Positions 6,868-15,405 of a stretch of 20,447 bases of DNA are shown in pieces. The first letter of the stretch is position 1, and every line of letters starts with the position of its first letter. The position numbers and the translations under genes are program-made. This DNA comes from Chara braunii (Eukaryota > Streptophyta > Charophyceae > Charales > Characeae): positions 931,214 through 951,660 of the forward strand of contig BFEA01000390.1 of the NCBI GenBank assembly GCA_003427395.1, in the 5' to 3' direction. The notes under the pieces were generated by a model, which saw only the letters and a list, made by a program, of their open reading frames with translations, had not been told where the DNA came from and searched no databases.

Positions 6868-8632
6868 TCTCTAGGGCCTCTCTAACTCTCTTTAGGAGGT
6901 TGCTATAGATAGAGTCCTGCGCATACACTTGCTTCACTTTCTCTTGCAGGTCTCTCCCTATATCCAGGTAGTGTACTATGGCTTTAAAGTAGTCTGATCT
7001 CCTACTCAAAGCGTCCGCAACTACGTTGTACTTGCCCTTCACTGGCTTAAGCTCAAAGTCATATTGGTCTATCTCGGCGGCCCACCTAGTCAACTTAGGT
7101 GTCATCTTGGCCCGAGTCTTTAACCATCTAAGGGTCTCGTGATCAGAATACACTTTGAAGTGCCTCCCAAGCACGTAATGCTTCCAGTGCTCTAGAGCCT
7201 GCCTGAGAGCGTAGAGTTCTCTCTCGTATGTCGAGGTAGCAGCATTCTCTAAGGGCATCCTCGCTAACATGAACTCTACCGGTCTATAGCCATTGCCGTC
7301 GTCTTGCTGCAACACGACGCCTATACCATACTGACTCGCGTGCGTGGTGACGACAAAAGGCAAAGACGGATCAGCTACTTTGAGGACAGGGTACTCTATC
7401 AATGTGCACTTCAGTCTCTTTAGCGCAAATGTACATTCTTTGTCCCATTGCCAGATTGCCTCTTTCTTAAGCAACCTGCGCAGGGGAGCGGCGATGGTAA
7501 AGAAGTTCCTGACGAACTTTCTATAGTAGTTAGCTAGGCCTAGGAACGACCGCAACTCTGTCGATGTGCGGGGCGTCGACCAGTGTCTAATCGCCGCTAT
7601 CTTGCTGTCCTCTGGCTTAATGCCATCTCCGTCTAATACGTGGCCCAAGTATAGGACTTCTGTCTTGGCCCACTCACACTTCTTTGGATTGATCTTGAAG
7701 TTAGCCTCTCTCAGCTTCTCCAAGACCTGCCTCAGATGACCCTGCTGCTCCTGGAGGGTCTTGCTAAAAACTAAGATATCATCTAAGTAGACTACCACAA
7801 ACTTGTCTAACCATGGCCTAAACAGGTCATTCATACAACACTGAAAGGTGGCTGGCGCGTTGGTTAGTCCAAAGGGCATCACTATAAACTCGTAGTGCCC
7901 ATATCTAGTCCGGAACGCAACCTTGCACTGGTCATTAGGATGGACTTCCATCTGATGGTATCCAGACTTCAAGTCTATCTTGGAGAAATACTTACAACCC
8001 TGCACCCGATCTAAGAGATCGTCTATCCTGGGCAGCGGCTCAGTCTTCACAGTAATCGCATTTAAACCCCTATAGTCTATACACATACGAAGTTCTCCTT
8101 CCTTCTTGGGGACAAACAGAACTGGGGCTCCAAAAGGAGATGAACTGGGTCTGATCCAACCTTTCTCGAGGAGCTCGTCTAACTGCTTGCGAAGCTCCTC
8201 TAACTCTTTAGGGGACATCTTGTAGACTGCTCCCTTAGGAGTTCTACTGCCAGGCTCTATCTCTATCCTGTGTTGGATGGGTCGCGGCACTACTCCTGTC
8301 GGCGACTCAGTCAAATCTTGGAACTCTTCCAGCAACTTGGCAATCGTTGGATCTGTGGAACTATCGTTTTCCTTAGCCTCAATGACAGGCCTCACATACA
8401 CTACAAAGACCTGTTCCTCTAATCGCCCTTTCTCCACTAATCGCGCGAACGCGGGAGCACTGAGACAGCAATGTGCCAAGGTGTTATCTACACCTGACAC
8501 ATGAAACAGGCTGGCAGTCTCGACCTCACCTGATGGACTAGGGAGCCTACACTCGTGCTCTCTCAAATGGAGTGTGGCCCCTGCTGCCTCTCCCCAATCC
8601 ATTCCTAACACCATGTCGAAAGGAAGCTCATC
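6836..8632 (-). pseudogene. Element 1 reverse transcriptase and RNase H
   Basis: The 592-residue frame from 8614 continues in frame upstream to a TAG at 8635-8633. Its N-terminus (DELPFDMVLGMDW) is the protease C-terminus. The RT part shows GWIRPSSSPFGAPVLFVPKK (about 152-171), YFSKIDLKSGYHQ (209-221), MPFGLTNAPATFQ (246-258) and the YLDD active site (276-279). The RNase H part follows from about 420 with Glu in YERELYAL (466), Asp in YSDHETLRWL (491) and Asp in VVADALSRR (534). The first RNase H catalytic Asp, normally TTDAS, is His here (TTHAS, residue 425), consistent with one G-to-C change. The frame ends at TGA 6836, where one base out of phase would continue into integrase. The enzyme copies element RNA to DNA in cytoplasmic particles; this copy has an inactive-looking RNase H. 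Confidence 0.9.
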
Positions 8633-9178
8633 CTATTCGAGGAGAGTCGGGGAATGGAGGACTTTCTCCACCTTCCCATCTTTCTCTAGGCGAAAGTACG
8701 CCTGGACTCCCTCAACATAGTCCTCAACACGCATCGTGCGGTTGTCTGCGAGGACACTGACTAAGGGTTCTGCCGATTTCTGGACTTTTAATCCTAGCCT
8801 TCGCTTTTTCAGCGCCCTACGCCTAATATAACTGCGGGTGGCCCCTGAATCTATAAGGGCCCTTACTCTACTCTTGAAAACTTCTACATCTACCAAGAGC
8901 AGTTGTCCTTCACTCTCTTTCTTCATCTTGGCCCAGGCGGGCATCCTCTCCTTCAGCTCATCTGCCACGCCTGTGAGGGACGCGCCTAGAGAGACGCTAA
9001 CACAAGCGGTCTCTGGACAGCTAGCTAGGCACGGGCCTGCAACCTCTGCCACAGGCTCATGTGGGTTGGGAGTGTCCTGTTCGCGCGTGCTCACTTCTCC
9101 ACATGGCCTTGAAGTAGGGGCAGTTGGGACCCCTACTGGCGGCTGCCTTTTGAATGTTGGGCAGCCCAACGGGCCTGT
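8633..9178 (-). pseudogene. Element 1 aspartic protease
   Basis: The frame opens after a TAG at about 9181 and ends at TAG 8635-8633. The active-site motif ALIDSGATRSYI lies at residues 104-115 of the open frame, followed by a second strand region (ADNRTM). The family cuts the Gag-Pol polyprotein as a dimer. No ATG is needed: this frame is -1 to gag and overlaps its end by about 45 bp (9178-9133), so expression would need a frameshift. I see no canonical slippery heptamer; the A-rich TTCAAAAGG at about 9156-9148 is the nearest. The in-frame TAG at 8633 splits protease from RT (same frame), so it is probably a mutation. Confidence 0.8.
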
Positions 9179-9189
9179 CTATACTGTGG

Positions 9190-9231
9190 ACAAAATTTAA
9201 TTACGTGGGCCGGGTCACCACAAAACACTCA
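9190..9231 (-). pseudogene. Element 1 gag zinc knuckle with first Cys codon mutated to stop
   Basis: In the gag frame the sequence reads stop-V-F-C-G-D-P-A-H-V-I-K-F-C. Except for the first residue this is a perfect CX2CX4HX4C knuckle, the RNA-packaging motif of nucleocapsid. The first Cys position is TGA (9231-9229), one base from TGC or TGT. After the knuckle the same frame runs to TAG at 9135-9133. Confidence 0.8.
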
Positions 9232-10458
9232 CTGACCCAAGTTCACGCGTTCTTGCCATACGCGCTGGTCCAAGCCCAAATCCTCCCAGGGCCTGCCATG
9301 TGGCAAGCCTAGGTGCCATCCTCCTGGAGGTGCCCTTCCACCTCTTCGATGTGGGGACCAATTGGAACCCTGGCGATTTGACGGGGGACCTTGACCCCTG
9401 CCTCCCGCTTGGCGGTTTCCTTGTCCGCCAACCCCCTGTGCGCCCGATCCACGGCCTCCCATGGCCTGGCCCCTTTGGCCCTGGCCTCCTCCTCTACCTT
9501 GCGGCCTCCCTCCAGCCGCGACAGCAGCATAAGACCTCCCCTGACCCACACTGCTGTCCTCTTCCTCCAGGCCCCACTCAGTTTGACTGTATGGGACCTC
9601 ATCAGTACCACCTTCCTCTAAGGTAAGGATCATGTGATCCTTGGCCCTCACCTGACCTGAGATGGTACGACCTTTCCACCTTTTTCCCTGATCCAAGTCC
9701 TTGTGCCAGAAGGTGGTAACTGGCATGGACTTTGACTCATACAGGACCACTTCCCTACTCAATGCATCATAGGTGATGCCGGCCTGTTGAGATTTGTCAA
9801 AGAAATGCCCACGTAGGGCCTCTGGCATGGCACGATAAAATAACTGGACCAACTGGGGCTCAGTGACCCCATGGTCTGGGACGGCTACCAAGTTGTCCAT
9901 TGTACCCTTGAGTGCCCTTGCACTCCTCCACTGTCGTGAGTGGATCGTTTGTAACTTATCAGAGGCCCTGACGCCTCTCGTTGGATCAGCGAATCGCTTC
10001 TTCAGGAGCTTAAAGAATTGACGAAGGGGGGTGACTCTTGAATTTGCAACCAGGTTGTTTTCACAACCGGCTGCGCGCGCAAGGGACCTGGCAAAACTAG
10101 CCGCCTCATCCTTAAGGGCCTGGAAGGCCACTAGGACTTGTTCCTCTGTCAGGATGTGCTGTAGGTATATGTAACTATTGACACTGGCCTCCCAGTTGTC
10201 AAAGTTATCTTCCTTCTTTCCCCCGTATGCGTCTGGAAACTTAAGCTTAACCGGGTCCTTACAGGGTCTGGCCTCACCCTCTACAGCAGCTATTGCTTTG
10301 GCACCCTCAATGGCGCCCTCACAAAACTTCCCTATGTTGTCCCTCAATTGCCTAACTCCGCCCCCAATGTGGGTGGCGATCTCGCGCGCAAAGTCTCTGA
10401 ACCTCGACCGCATGGCACTCAAAGCTACGTCTTGGCTCCAACTGGCATGGCGCTCTAT
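9229..10458 (-). CDS. Element 1 gag core (capsid-like)
   Basis: Open from the codon after TAG 10461-10459 to TGA 9231-9229. The central part (VKLKFPDAYGGKKEDNFDNW, VNSYIYLQH, RFADPTRGV, LVQLFYRAMPEALRGHF) follows the layout of the retrotransposon gag family: F-x-G, W, Y/F, and a helical RF-P region. The C-terminal about 110 residues are Gly/Gln/Arg-rich (repeated GRGGGQGQRG-type runs), likely RNA-binding. It is in the same frame as the upstream coiled-coil frame and the downstream zinc knuckle, so all three once formed one Gag. Gag forms the particle shell around element RNA. Confidence 0.8.
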   Translation of the reverse strand: MERHASWSQDVALSAMRSRFRDFAREIATHIGGGVRQLRDNIGKFCEGAIEGAKAIAAVEGEARPCKDPVKLKFPDAYGGKKEDNFDNWEASVNSYIYLQHILTEEQVLVAFQALKDEAASFARSLARAAGCENNLVANSRVTPLRQFFKLLKKRFADPTRGVRASDKLQTIHSRQWRSARALKGTMDNLVAVPDHGVTEPQLVQLFYRAMPEALRGHFFDKSQQAGITYDALSREVVLYESKSMPVTTFWHKDLDQGKRWKGRTISGQVRAKDHMILTLEEGGTDEVPYSQTEWGLEEEDSSVGQGRSYAAVAAGGRPQGRGGGQGQRGQAMGGRGSGAQGVGGQGNRQAGGRGQGPPSNRQGSNWSPHRRGGRAPPGGWHLGLPHGRPWEDLGLDQRVWQERVNLGQ

Positions 10459-11103
10459 CTAGGCTTTGCTCAGCACCTCTAGGTACCCCAATACCTTATC
10501 CCACTTGGCCTTGTCATCTGCCTGGGCCTCCACTTCTTTCCTACACTCCTGTACCTTTGCCACCTCTGCAGTCAGTTTGTTCACTTCCTCTCTCCTCCTC
10601 TTCTTCTCCCTCTTCATTCTTAACTTCCACGCCAACTTCTCCTCCTCCTCCCTTTCTCGCCGTTCCATAGGATCTGTCATTGCTGCTAGCTCACTGGCTA
10701 GCGCATCCCTCTCATCCTGAGTCACATACGACTCCGCCTCCTCGTCTTCTCCCAACGATAAATTAGCGACCCACTCACTTATTTTCTTCTCCATCTCTGC
10801 ATCTGTATCCCTCTTCGTGCCACTACTCCCCTCTCTACTCTCAATCCGCATTCTCTCTTTTTCTTCTTCTGCTGCCGCTTCTTCTTCAGCAGCCTTTCTC
10901 CTCTCTTCTTCTTCCTGTTGAACTCTCTTCATCTCCTCCTCCAATCTCTTCATCTTCGTCGCCTGCTCCTCGGCGATAGCCTTTAGCTTCGCCTGCTTCT
11001 CGAGCTCCTTCCTCTCTCTGTTTTCTTTCACTAGGGCGGCCATCTTCTCTAGCTGCTCAAGAGTGTAGGGGCTAGTGTCTTTCCCACTACGGGTCTCAAC
11101 CAT
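10459..11103 (-). CDS. Element 1 gag N-terminal coiled-coil region
   Basis: I place the start at ATG 11103-11101, in the context ACCATGG (good eukaryotic initiation context), giving 214 residues starting MVETRSGKDTSPY. Most of the chain is Glu/Lys/Arg/Ala-rich helix (EEMKRVQQEEEERRKAAEEE and similar), predicted coiled coil from about residue 25 to 95 and again 145-205. It probably drives Gag multimerisation. It ends at TAG 10461-10459, which is one C-to-T change from CAG (Gln); the frame is open beyond it into gag core. No catalytic domain is visible. Confidence 0.75.
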   Translation of the reverse strand: MVETRSGKDTSPYTLEQLEKMAALVKENRERKELEKQAKLKAIAEEQATKMKRLEEEMKRVQQEEEERRKAAEEEAAAEEEKERMRIESREGSSGTKRDTDAEMEKKISEWVANLSLGEDEEAESYVTQDERDALASELAAMTDPMERREREEEEKLAWKLRMKREKKRRREEVNKLTAEVAKVQECRKEVEAQADDKAKWDKVLGYLEVLSKA

Positions 11104-11360
11104 GGTGACAAGTGCACAACCGGGTGGTGGTTCCAAACCTCACCACGCCGACTCTAACCCCTAACTGACAAACCTACTGACTCAATCTAAGGACTTACAG
11201 AATCCTGACAAGGATCCTGCCAACTATGGTCTCTAGCCTAGAACTAACTATGGCAGTCACTACTAGACCTGTTGCTGATCATGAGGCATTTAAGGAGATC
11301 CCCCGAACTCCTCAGGAATCATTTAACGTCACAAACAAGACGACGTGATCAGCAGGTCTT

Positions 11361-11560
11361 GCCTGTTGCACAACCCACAACTCAGCCTTTCGGGCCTACC
11401 GTGCCACACCGAGCAGCCCATCGGTCAGTACCGGTCCTTGGGAGGGTTTGACCTCCGACTTAGACTGCCTGTTGCGCAGCCCACAACTCAGCCGTTCAGG
11501 CCTACCATGTCACGCCAATCCGAGCCCCACCGGTCAGCACCGGTCCTTGGGAGGGTTAGG
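11361..11560. repeat. About 105-bp tandem duplication in the element 1 leader
   Basis: Two copies, each running from GCCTGTTGC(A/G)CA to GGTCCTTGGGAGGGTT, start at 11361 and 11466 and are roughly 80% alike by eye. Confidence 0.8.
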
Positions 11561-11787
11561 CCTCTGGGACAGTTGGATTAGACACGGTCTCAGCCCTACT
11601 AGGTCCGAAATGGGTTTGGTCAACAAGGCCTATCCTTCATCCAGAGTACTATCACCTAGGACAAAAGAGACTCGATGCAGAAAGAATAGACAGACAGACT
11701 GGACTCAGCAAGTACCAAGGGGTGTGTGCACATCCATAGGGCGAGGGGTAGGCTGAGGGCTTGGCGAGATGTTACCGGCTCCAGCTT

Positions 11788-11897
11788 GGTCAAAGTCTTG
11801 GTCAACGGTGGTCAACGCTGCTATCAGCCCCTCGTCAACTCCGGTAACCGCCGGTCAACACCTCCGGTCAACCCTCTTGGTCAACCCTCCGGTCAGC
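11788..11897 (-). repeat. Cluster of GGTCAAC / GTTGACC motifs
   Basis: GGTCAA(C) starts at 11788, 11800, 11810, 11853, 11866 and 11879, with CGTCAAC at about 11833 and GGTCAGC at 11891. Read on the minus strand these are GTTGACC, containing the WRKY-type W-box core TTGACC. Confidence 0.7.
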
Positions 11898-11985
11898 TAT
11901 GGCTGCCGGCTCGTCTTCCTCGCCAAACCTCTTCTTCCCTTTCGCCTTCCTCGCCTCCTTTCACCCCGGCTGTCTTCTTCTTCTC

Positions 11986-12009
11986 TTTTTTTTTTTTTTT
12001 TTTTTTTTT
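11986..12009 (+). repeat. T24 homopolymer
   Basis: An uninterrupted run of 24 T in the element 1 leader. Confidence 0.9.
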
Positions 12010-12204
12010 GATCGGCCTTCTCTTCACCTCTCGGCTATGGCCTCCTCCTCTCCCTTCTCGGTCTCTCCCCCTCTGTCCGGTCTCTCTCCCTTCTTCACTA
12101 CTCCGTGGTGATGCTCTGCGGCTATGGCCGCTTCTTCTTCCTCCACGTGGAACTGCACGGCTCGCTTCACAGGAAACTGACAACCAAACTTGTATCGCTC
12201 AACC

Positions 12205-12208
<4 letters not shown>

Positions 12209-12255
<47 letters not shown>
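12209..12255 (+). repeat. (CT)n microsatellite
   Basis: About 23 CT units in the element 1 leader, absent from the LTRs. Confidence 0.9.
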
Positions 12256-12258
<3 letters not shown>

Positions 12259-12393
12259 CTTCTTCTTCGTCGCGGTCTTCTTGCAGGTGCGCGGCAGCTT
12301 CTCCAACCTCAGGTCCGCTATGGCGGACTACAGCCTTCGGCGGCCACCTCTGCTACCCTGCAACACACAACGACGCGCATGGAAGAGCAGGTA

Positions 12394-12408
12394 CCAGCTC
12401 CGATACCA
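12394..12408 (-). promoter_or_regulatory. Element 1 primer-binding site (iMet-like)
   Basis: On the minus strand TGGTATCGGAGCTGG lies one base after the 5' LTR. It would pair with the 3' end of a tRNA ending CCAGCTCCGATACCA. The usual plant initiator-Met PBS is TGGTATCAGAGC, so this is a near match; the A-to-G change falls in the acceptor stem and could be matched by the host tRNA. The same 15 bases occur in element 2. Confidence 0.85.
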
Positions 12409-12409
12409 A

Positions 12410-13262
12410 TGCAATCAGACTCGTTCTCATTCACACTTTTCATGCATGTAAACAGCAGCGCAGCAAACTAGCGACATGCGCCCACTCAAAACTCAGAGAT
12501 ATGGCATCCCAATAAGAGTTCACTTTCAACTGGCTATGGCGACTCAGCGCCCAAACAACTCACTGTTCACATACACCGGATCACCCTGGATATCCCACAC
12601 GCGTCACTCTGAACACACACACACACACACACTTCACACTAAGCTACAGCTATGGCAGCTATGGCTGCCTCTACCCTATCGCTATACTAAGCTCCTCCAA
12701 TCTCGCCCACTGCGTCCTCCGGGCTCACTGCAGACCTCCTTGCACAGGTCGCTGTGGCAGCGCTTCCGTATGGCTCACGCATGAATGAATGCAAGGCTGG
12801 GCGCTACCTCTTGATTTATACTTCGGAAACTCGTTGGTATGCCCTTTGCCATCGGCCCATGGTGCTCACAGTCCCCCGTGGTACTTGCCGGACCGGACTG
12901 GGACTGACTGGACCTTACCGCTGACTGACTGTGGACTCATTGCTATCCTACCGTAGTCATACTGCAATTGCACTGCAGTTTAGTCCACCACTTGCCTCGC
13001 CACTTGACCACTTGCCCACTTGCCTACCTTCTAGGACTACAGCTAGACTTCTGGAACTCGCTAAGACTTCTACTTTATAGATCTACAGATCGAACCCTTG
13101 CTACCTATGAACCTACGACAAACCTACCAACTGTCTACGAATACACATGTCACAGGTTCAACTCTTGGGGTCTACACAGATACAGTACATGGGTAGGGTG
13201 AGGTCTAGGGATCGACCCCTGGGTACTACATCTGCTACTGCTAAAAGGTGAAAACCGTTTCA
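12410..13262 (-). repeat. Element 1 5' LTR (853 bp)
   Basis: Has TG...CA ends, matches 4583-5431, and abuts the PBS. It should carry the element promoter. Differences from the 3' LTR are scattered substitutions and a few short indels, for example an extra CCACTTG-type unit near 13010. Confidence 0.9.
12814..12820 (-). promoter_or_regulatory. Candidate TATA box in element 1 5' LTR
   Basis: TATAAAT on the minus strand, the best TATA-like site in the LTR. The 3' LTR has TTTAAAT there. A second candidate, TATAAAG, is at 13073-13079. Neither can be chosen without transcript ends. Confidence 0.3.
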
Positions 13263-13266
13263 CTTT
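13263..13266. repeat. Element 1 target-site duplication, right
   Basis: CTTT is directly outside the 5' LTR and matches 4579-4582. Confidence 0.75.
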
Positions 13267-13870
13267 GCCACGGTTCACTAGTGAATCTGACATCCCTGTC
13301 ACTTACAATAGACTCAGGGAGACCAAAGTCACGTAACTAGTTGTCCATAAATAGCTTGATGACGTGGTCAGTCTTAGCTGTCTCAGGCATAGCCATTAGT
13401 CTAGCATACTTTGTGAATCTGTCCATGATGACAAAGATGTGTCGTTTACCACTCTTGCTGGTCACAAGGGTATCCATGAAATCCATGGACACACTTCAAC
13501 CTGAACCAGCAGGGATGGGCAAAGGCTTAATAAGCCCAAGCGGTGCCTGTGTCTGTGTCTTGTCATGCTAGCAAACTTGGCAAGTTTCTACATACCTCTT
13601 TACATCATCCATCATTGTGGGCCACCAAAATTTCTGCACTAAGTTTGCGGCTGTCTTTTTATGGCCAAAATGACCGGTTGCATCATGACACTCTAAAAAT
13701 AGACTATGCAAAGATTCTCTATTCGGAACACACAATTGTTTATTCCTAGCCTTCTCAAGGAACAGCAAGTCGTTAACCAGCACAAACTCATCGGAAGTAG
13801 CCTTATCTTTAGCTTCTAGTTTGCGGATGATCTCAGACATGACTGCATTCTCTCGATAGGATTCCACCAT
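13267..13870 (-). pseudogene. Element 2 integrase, N-terminal part (severed)
   Basis: Frame 13870-13568 holds the HHCC zinc-binding region (CHDATGHFGHKKTAANLVQKF ... ETCQVC) and stops at TAG 13570-13568, where CAG (Gln) is usual. The catalytic core follows with HIFVIMDRFTKYARLMAMPE, an in-frame TAG at 13339-13337, then GLPESIVSDRDVRFTSEPWQ carrying the second catalytic Asp. The frame runs straight into the CTTT duplication at 13263-13266 and continues at 4582. Upstream it follows RNase H in the normal Ty3/gypsy order. Confidence 0.85.
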
Positions 13871-13873
13871 GGA

Positions 13874-14721
13874 TCAAGTTACATCGTCAAAAATTCCAAA
13901 CTCAATCACTAATGCGCCCAGATAATCTTCCCTTCGCAGTAGTGCATTGGCCACTTTGTTGTACTCTCCTTTTAGAGGGTCGAGCTTGAAGTCATACATG
14001 TATATGGACTTCAATCCACCTCTTGAGTGCGTCAAAGAGCACGAGCTGTGTCTTAATCTAGCGCAGCGTCTCATGGTTAGATCTCACATAAAAGAATCTG
14101 CCTAGGAGGTAGTGCCTCCAATGGACCAGCGCTCTATAGAGGTCATAGAGCTCACACTCATACATGGACTTAGCTAATTTCTGAGATGGCATCTTTTCGC
14201 TCATGTACTCCATTGGCCTCAACTTTTTCCCCACCTTATGCGCAAGGACCGCATCTATGCCATATTGGCTTGTGTCTGCGGTTCTGAGATGGCATCTTTT
14301 CACTCATGTACTCCATTGGCCTCAACTTTTTCCCCTCCTTATGCGCAAGGACCGCATCTATGCCATATTGGCTTTGTGTCTGCGGTCACAACAAAGGGTT
14401 GTTCAGGATCCGAAAGTTTGAGGACTTCATAGTGCGTCAGGGCATACTTCAATCTCTTGAAGGCCGCCTCACACTCTTCAATCCACTCCCAAGGGATGGG
14501 CGCGTGAGGTCAGTTAGCGGAGATGCTATCATGCTGTAATTTTTCACAAGTGGACGATAGTAGCCTATCATCCCCAAGCACAACCTCACCTCAATCACAG
14601 ACTGAGGTTTGGGCCATTCACATATGTTGGCCACTTTAGCATCGTCTGGCCTCAAACCATCCACGGAAATCTCATGACTCAGATACAAGATCTTGGTGCG
14701 ACCAAATTCGTATTTTTCCAA
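13874..14721 (-). pseudogene. Element 2 RT thumb/connection and RNase H
   Basis: Broken frames. 14721-14449 has FGRTKILYLSHEISVDGLRP and a CLGMIGYYRPLVKNYSMIA region, the RT connection. 14303-14058 has TADTSQYGIDAVLAHKVGKK and YECELYDLYRALVHWRHYL, the RNase H start. 14074-13874 has YDFKLDPLKGEYNKVANALL, the RNase H end. The first RNase H Asp is kept (TADTSQYG, where DAS or DTS is usual). A 103-bp tandem duplication (14179-14384) repeats part of RNase H and shifts the frame. Confidence 0.8.
14179..14385. repeat. 103-bp tandem duplication in element 2 RNase H
   Basis: Copies at 14179-14281 and 14282-14385 differ at only a few positions (CGC/CAC, CCACC/CCTCC, one extra T). High similarity means the duplication is recent compared with the decay of the element. 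Confidence 0.9.
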
Positions 14722-14730
14722 GTTAACCTT

Positions 14731-15405
14731 TTACTGGTGCTGCCTTAGGAGCCCTAACATTGTTTTCACGTGCTCAGTGTGCTGCTCTACAGTCTTACGA
14801 AAGATGAGTATATCATCGAGGTACACAACGGTAAACTTGTTTAAGTACTCCTGGAAGATCCAGTTCATTGTGTGCTCGAATGTCCCAGGAGCATTACATG
14901 GGCCAAAGAGCATCATCACAAAATCGTACAGACCGTACCTAGCCTGAAAGGCGTTTTTGTGCTGGTCCTCAGGTAATAACAATCTGATGGTATCCAAACT
15001 TCAGATCTATCTTACTAAAGTACCGTTTTCAATGCGTGGTAGGGGCTCCACGTTCTTAACAGTGATGGCATCGAGGCCCCTGTGGTCAATCCACATCCTT
15101 AGGATCTCCACCCCCCCCTCCCCTCCTTTCTTTGGGACAAATAAAACTAGCGCTCCATAGGGGGACATAATTGGTTGAATCCAGCCCTTCTCTACATGAG
15201 ACATCCTATAGATTTGTCCTCGAGGTACTTCGCTACCGGGGACAACTTCTATCACGTGGACAATCTCTCTATCTACCACACCCCTAGGCTCCTCAAAAAG
15301 GTCTGAATATTGTGCAACGACTGCTTCTACCTCTAGGGGTGATTTTATGGCCTCCCCTTTCTTAGAGACAAAGACGAAGTACATACCTTCCTCGCGAACA
15401 TGCAA
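14731..15405 (-). pseudogene. Element 2 reverse transcriptase, palm/fingers
   Basis: Frame 15405-15007 holds the protease-RT linker, then GWIQPIMSPYGALVLFVPKK and the WIDHRGLDAITVKN fingers motif, ending PLPRIEN. The next frame holds YFSKIDLKFGYHQI in a shifted phase (about 15018-14977). 14997-14731 then gives FQARYGLYDFVMMLFGPCNA and the intact YLDD of VVYLDDILIF. The usual 10-13 residues between PLPRI and YFSKIDL are missing, a small deletion. The GLTNAPATF motif is degraded to GPCNAPGTF. Non-functional. Confidence 0.85.

Larger units (their letters stand above)
11104..12393 (-). other. Element 1 5' untranslated leader
   Basis: About 1.3 kb between PBS and gag start, unusually long and repeat-rich. 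From the gag side it holds a block shared with element 2 (11275-11360), a 105-bp tandem duplication (11361-11452 and 11466-11560), a cluster of GGTCAAC repeats (11788-11897), a T24 run (11986-12009) and a (CT)n run (12209-12255). No convincing gene: open frames here cross microsatellites. Where packaging signals would lie is unknown. Confidence 0.6.
4583..13262 (-). mobile_element. Element 1: full-length Ty3/gypsy (chromovirus-like) retrotransposon, 8,680 bp
   Basis: A complete element on the minus strand: 5' LTR 12410-13262, PBS 12394-12408, leader, gag, protease, RT-RNase H, integrase with chromodomain-like tail, PPT at 5432-5444, 3' LTR 4583-5431. It is flanked by CTTT at 4579-4582 and 13263-13266. 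A fifth base may be shared with the LTR end. LTRs differ at roughly 35 of about 850 positions plus a few small indels (about 95% identity, counted by eye), so it is younger than element 2 but not very recent. Reading frames carry in-frame stops at 10459, 9229, 8633 and 6568, frameshifts near 9178-9133 and about 6850-6870, and a substitution of a catalytic RNase H residue, so it is non-autonomous as sequenced. Confidence 0.9.

Noticed and set aside
9148-9178. Programmed -1 frameshift between gag and protease
   Set aside because: The frames do overlap, but no canonical slippery heptamer in the gag phase was found, so I only note the possibility.
10459-10461. Programmed stop readthrough in gag
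   Set aside because: Other stops and frameshifts throughout the element make random decay the simpler reading. No conserved context can be shown from one copy.
11893-12183. Charged 96-codon minus-strand frame
   Set aside because: The Lys run is the T24 homopolymer; it lies in the leader of element 1.
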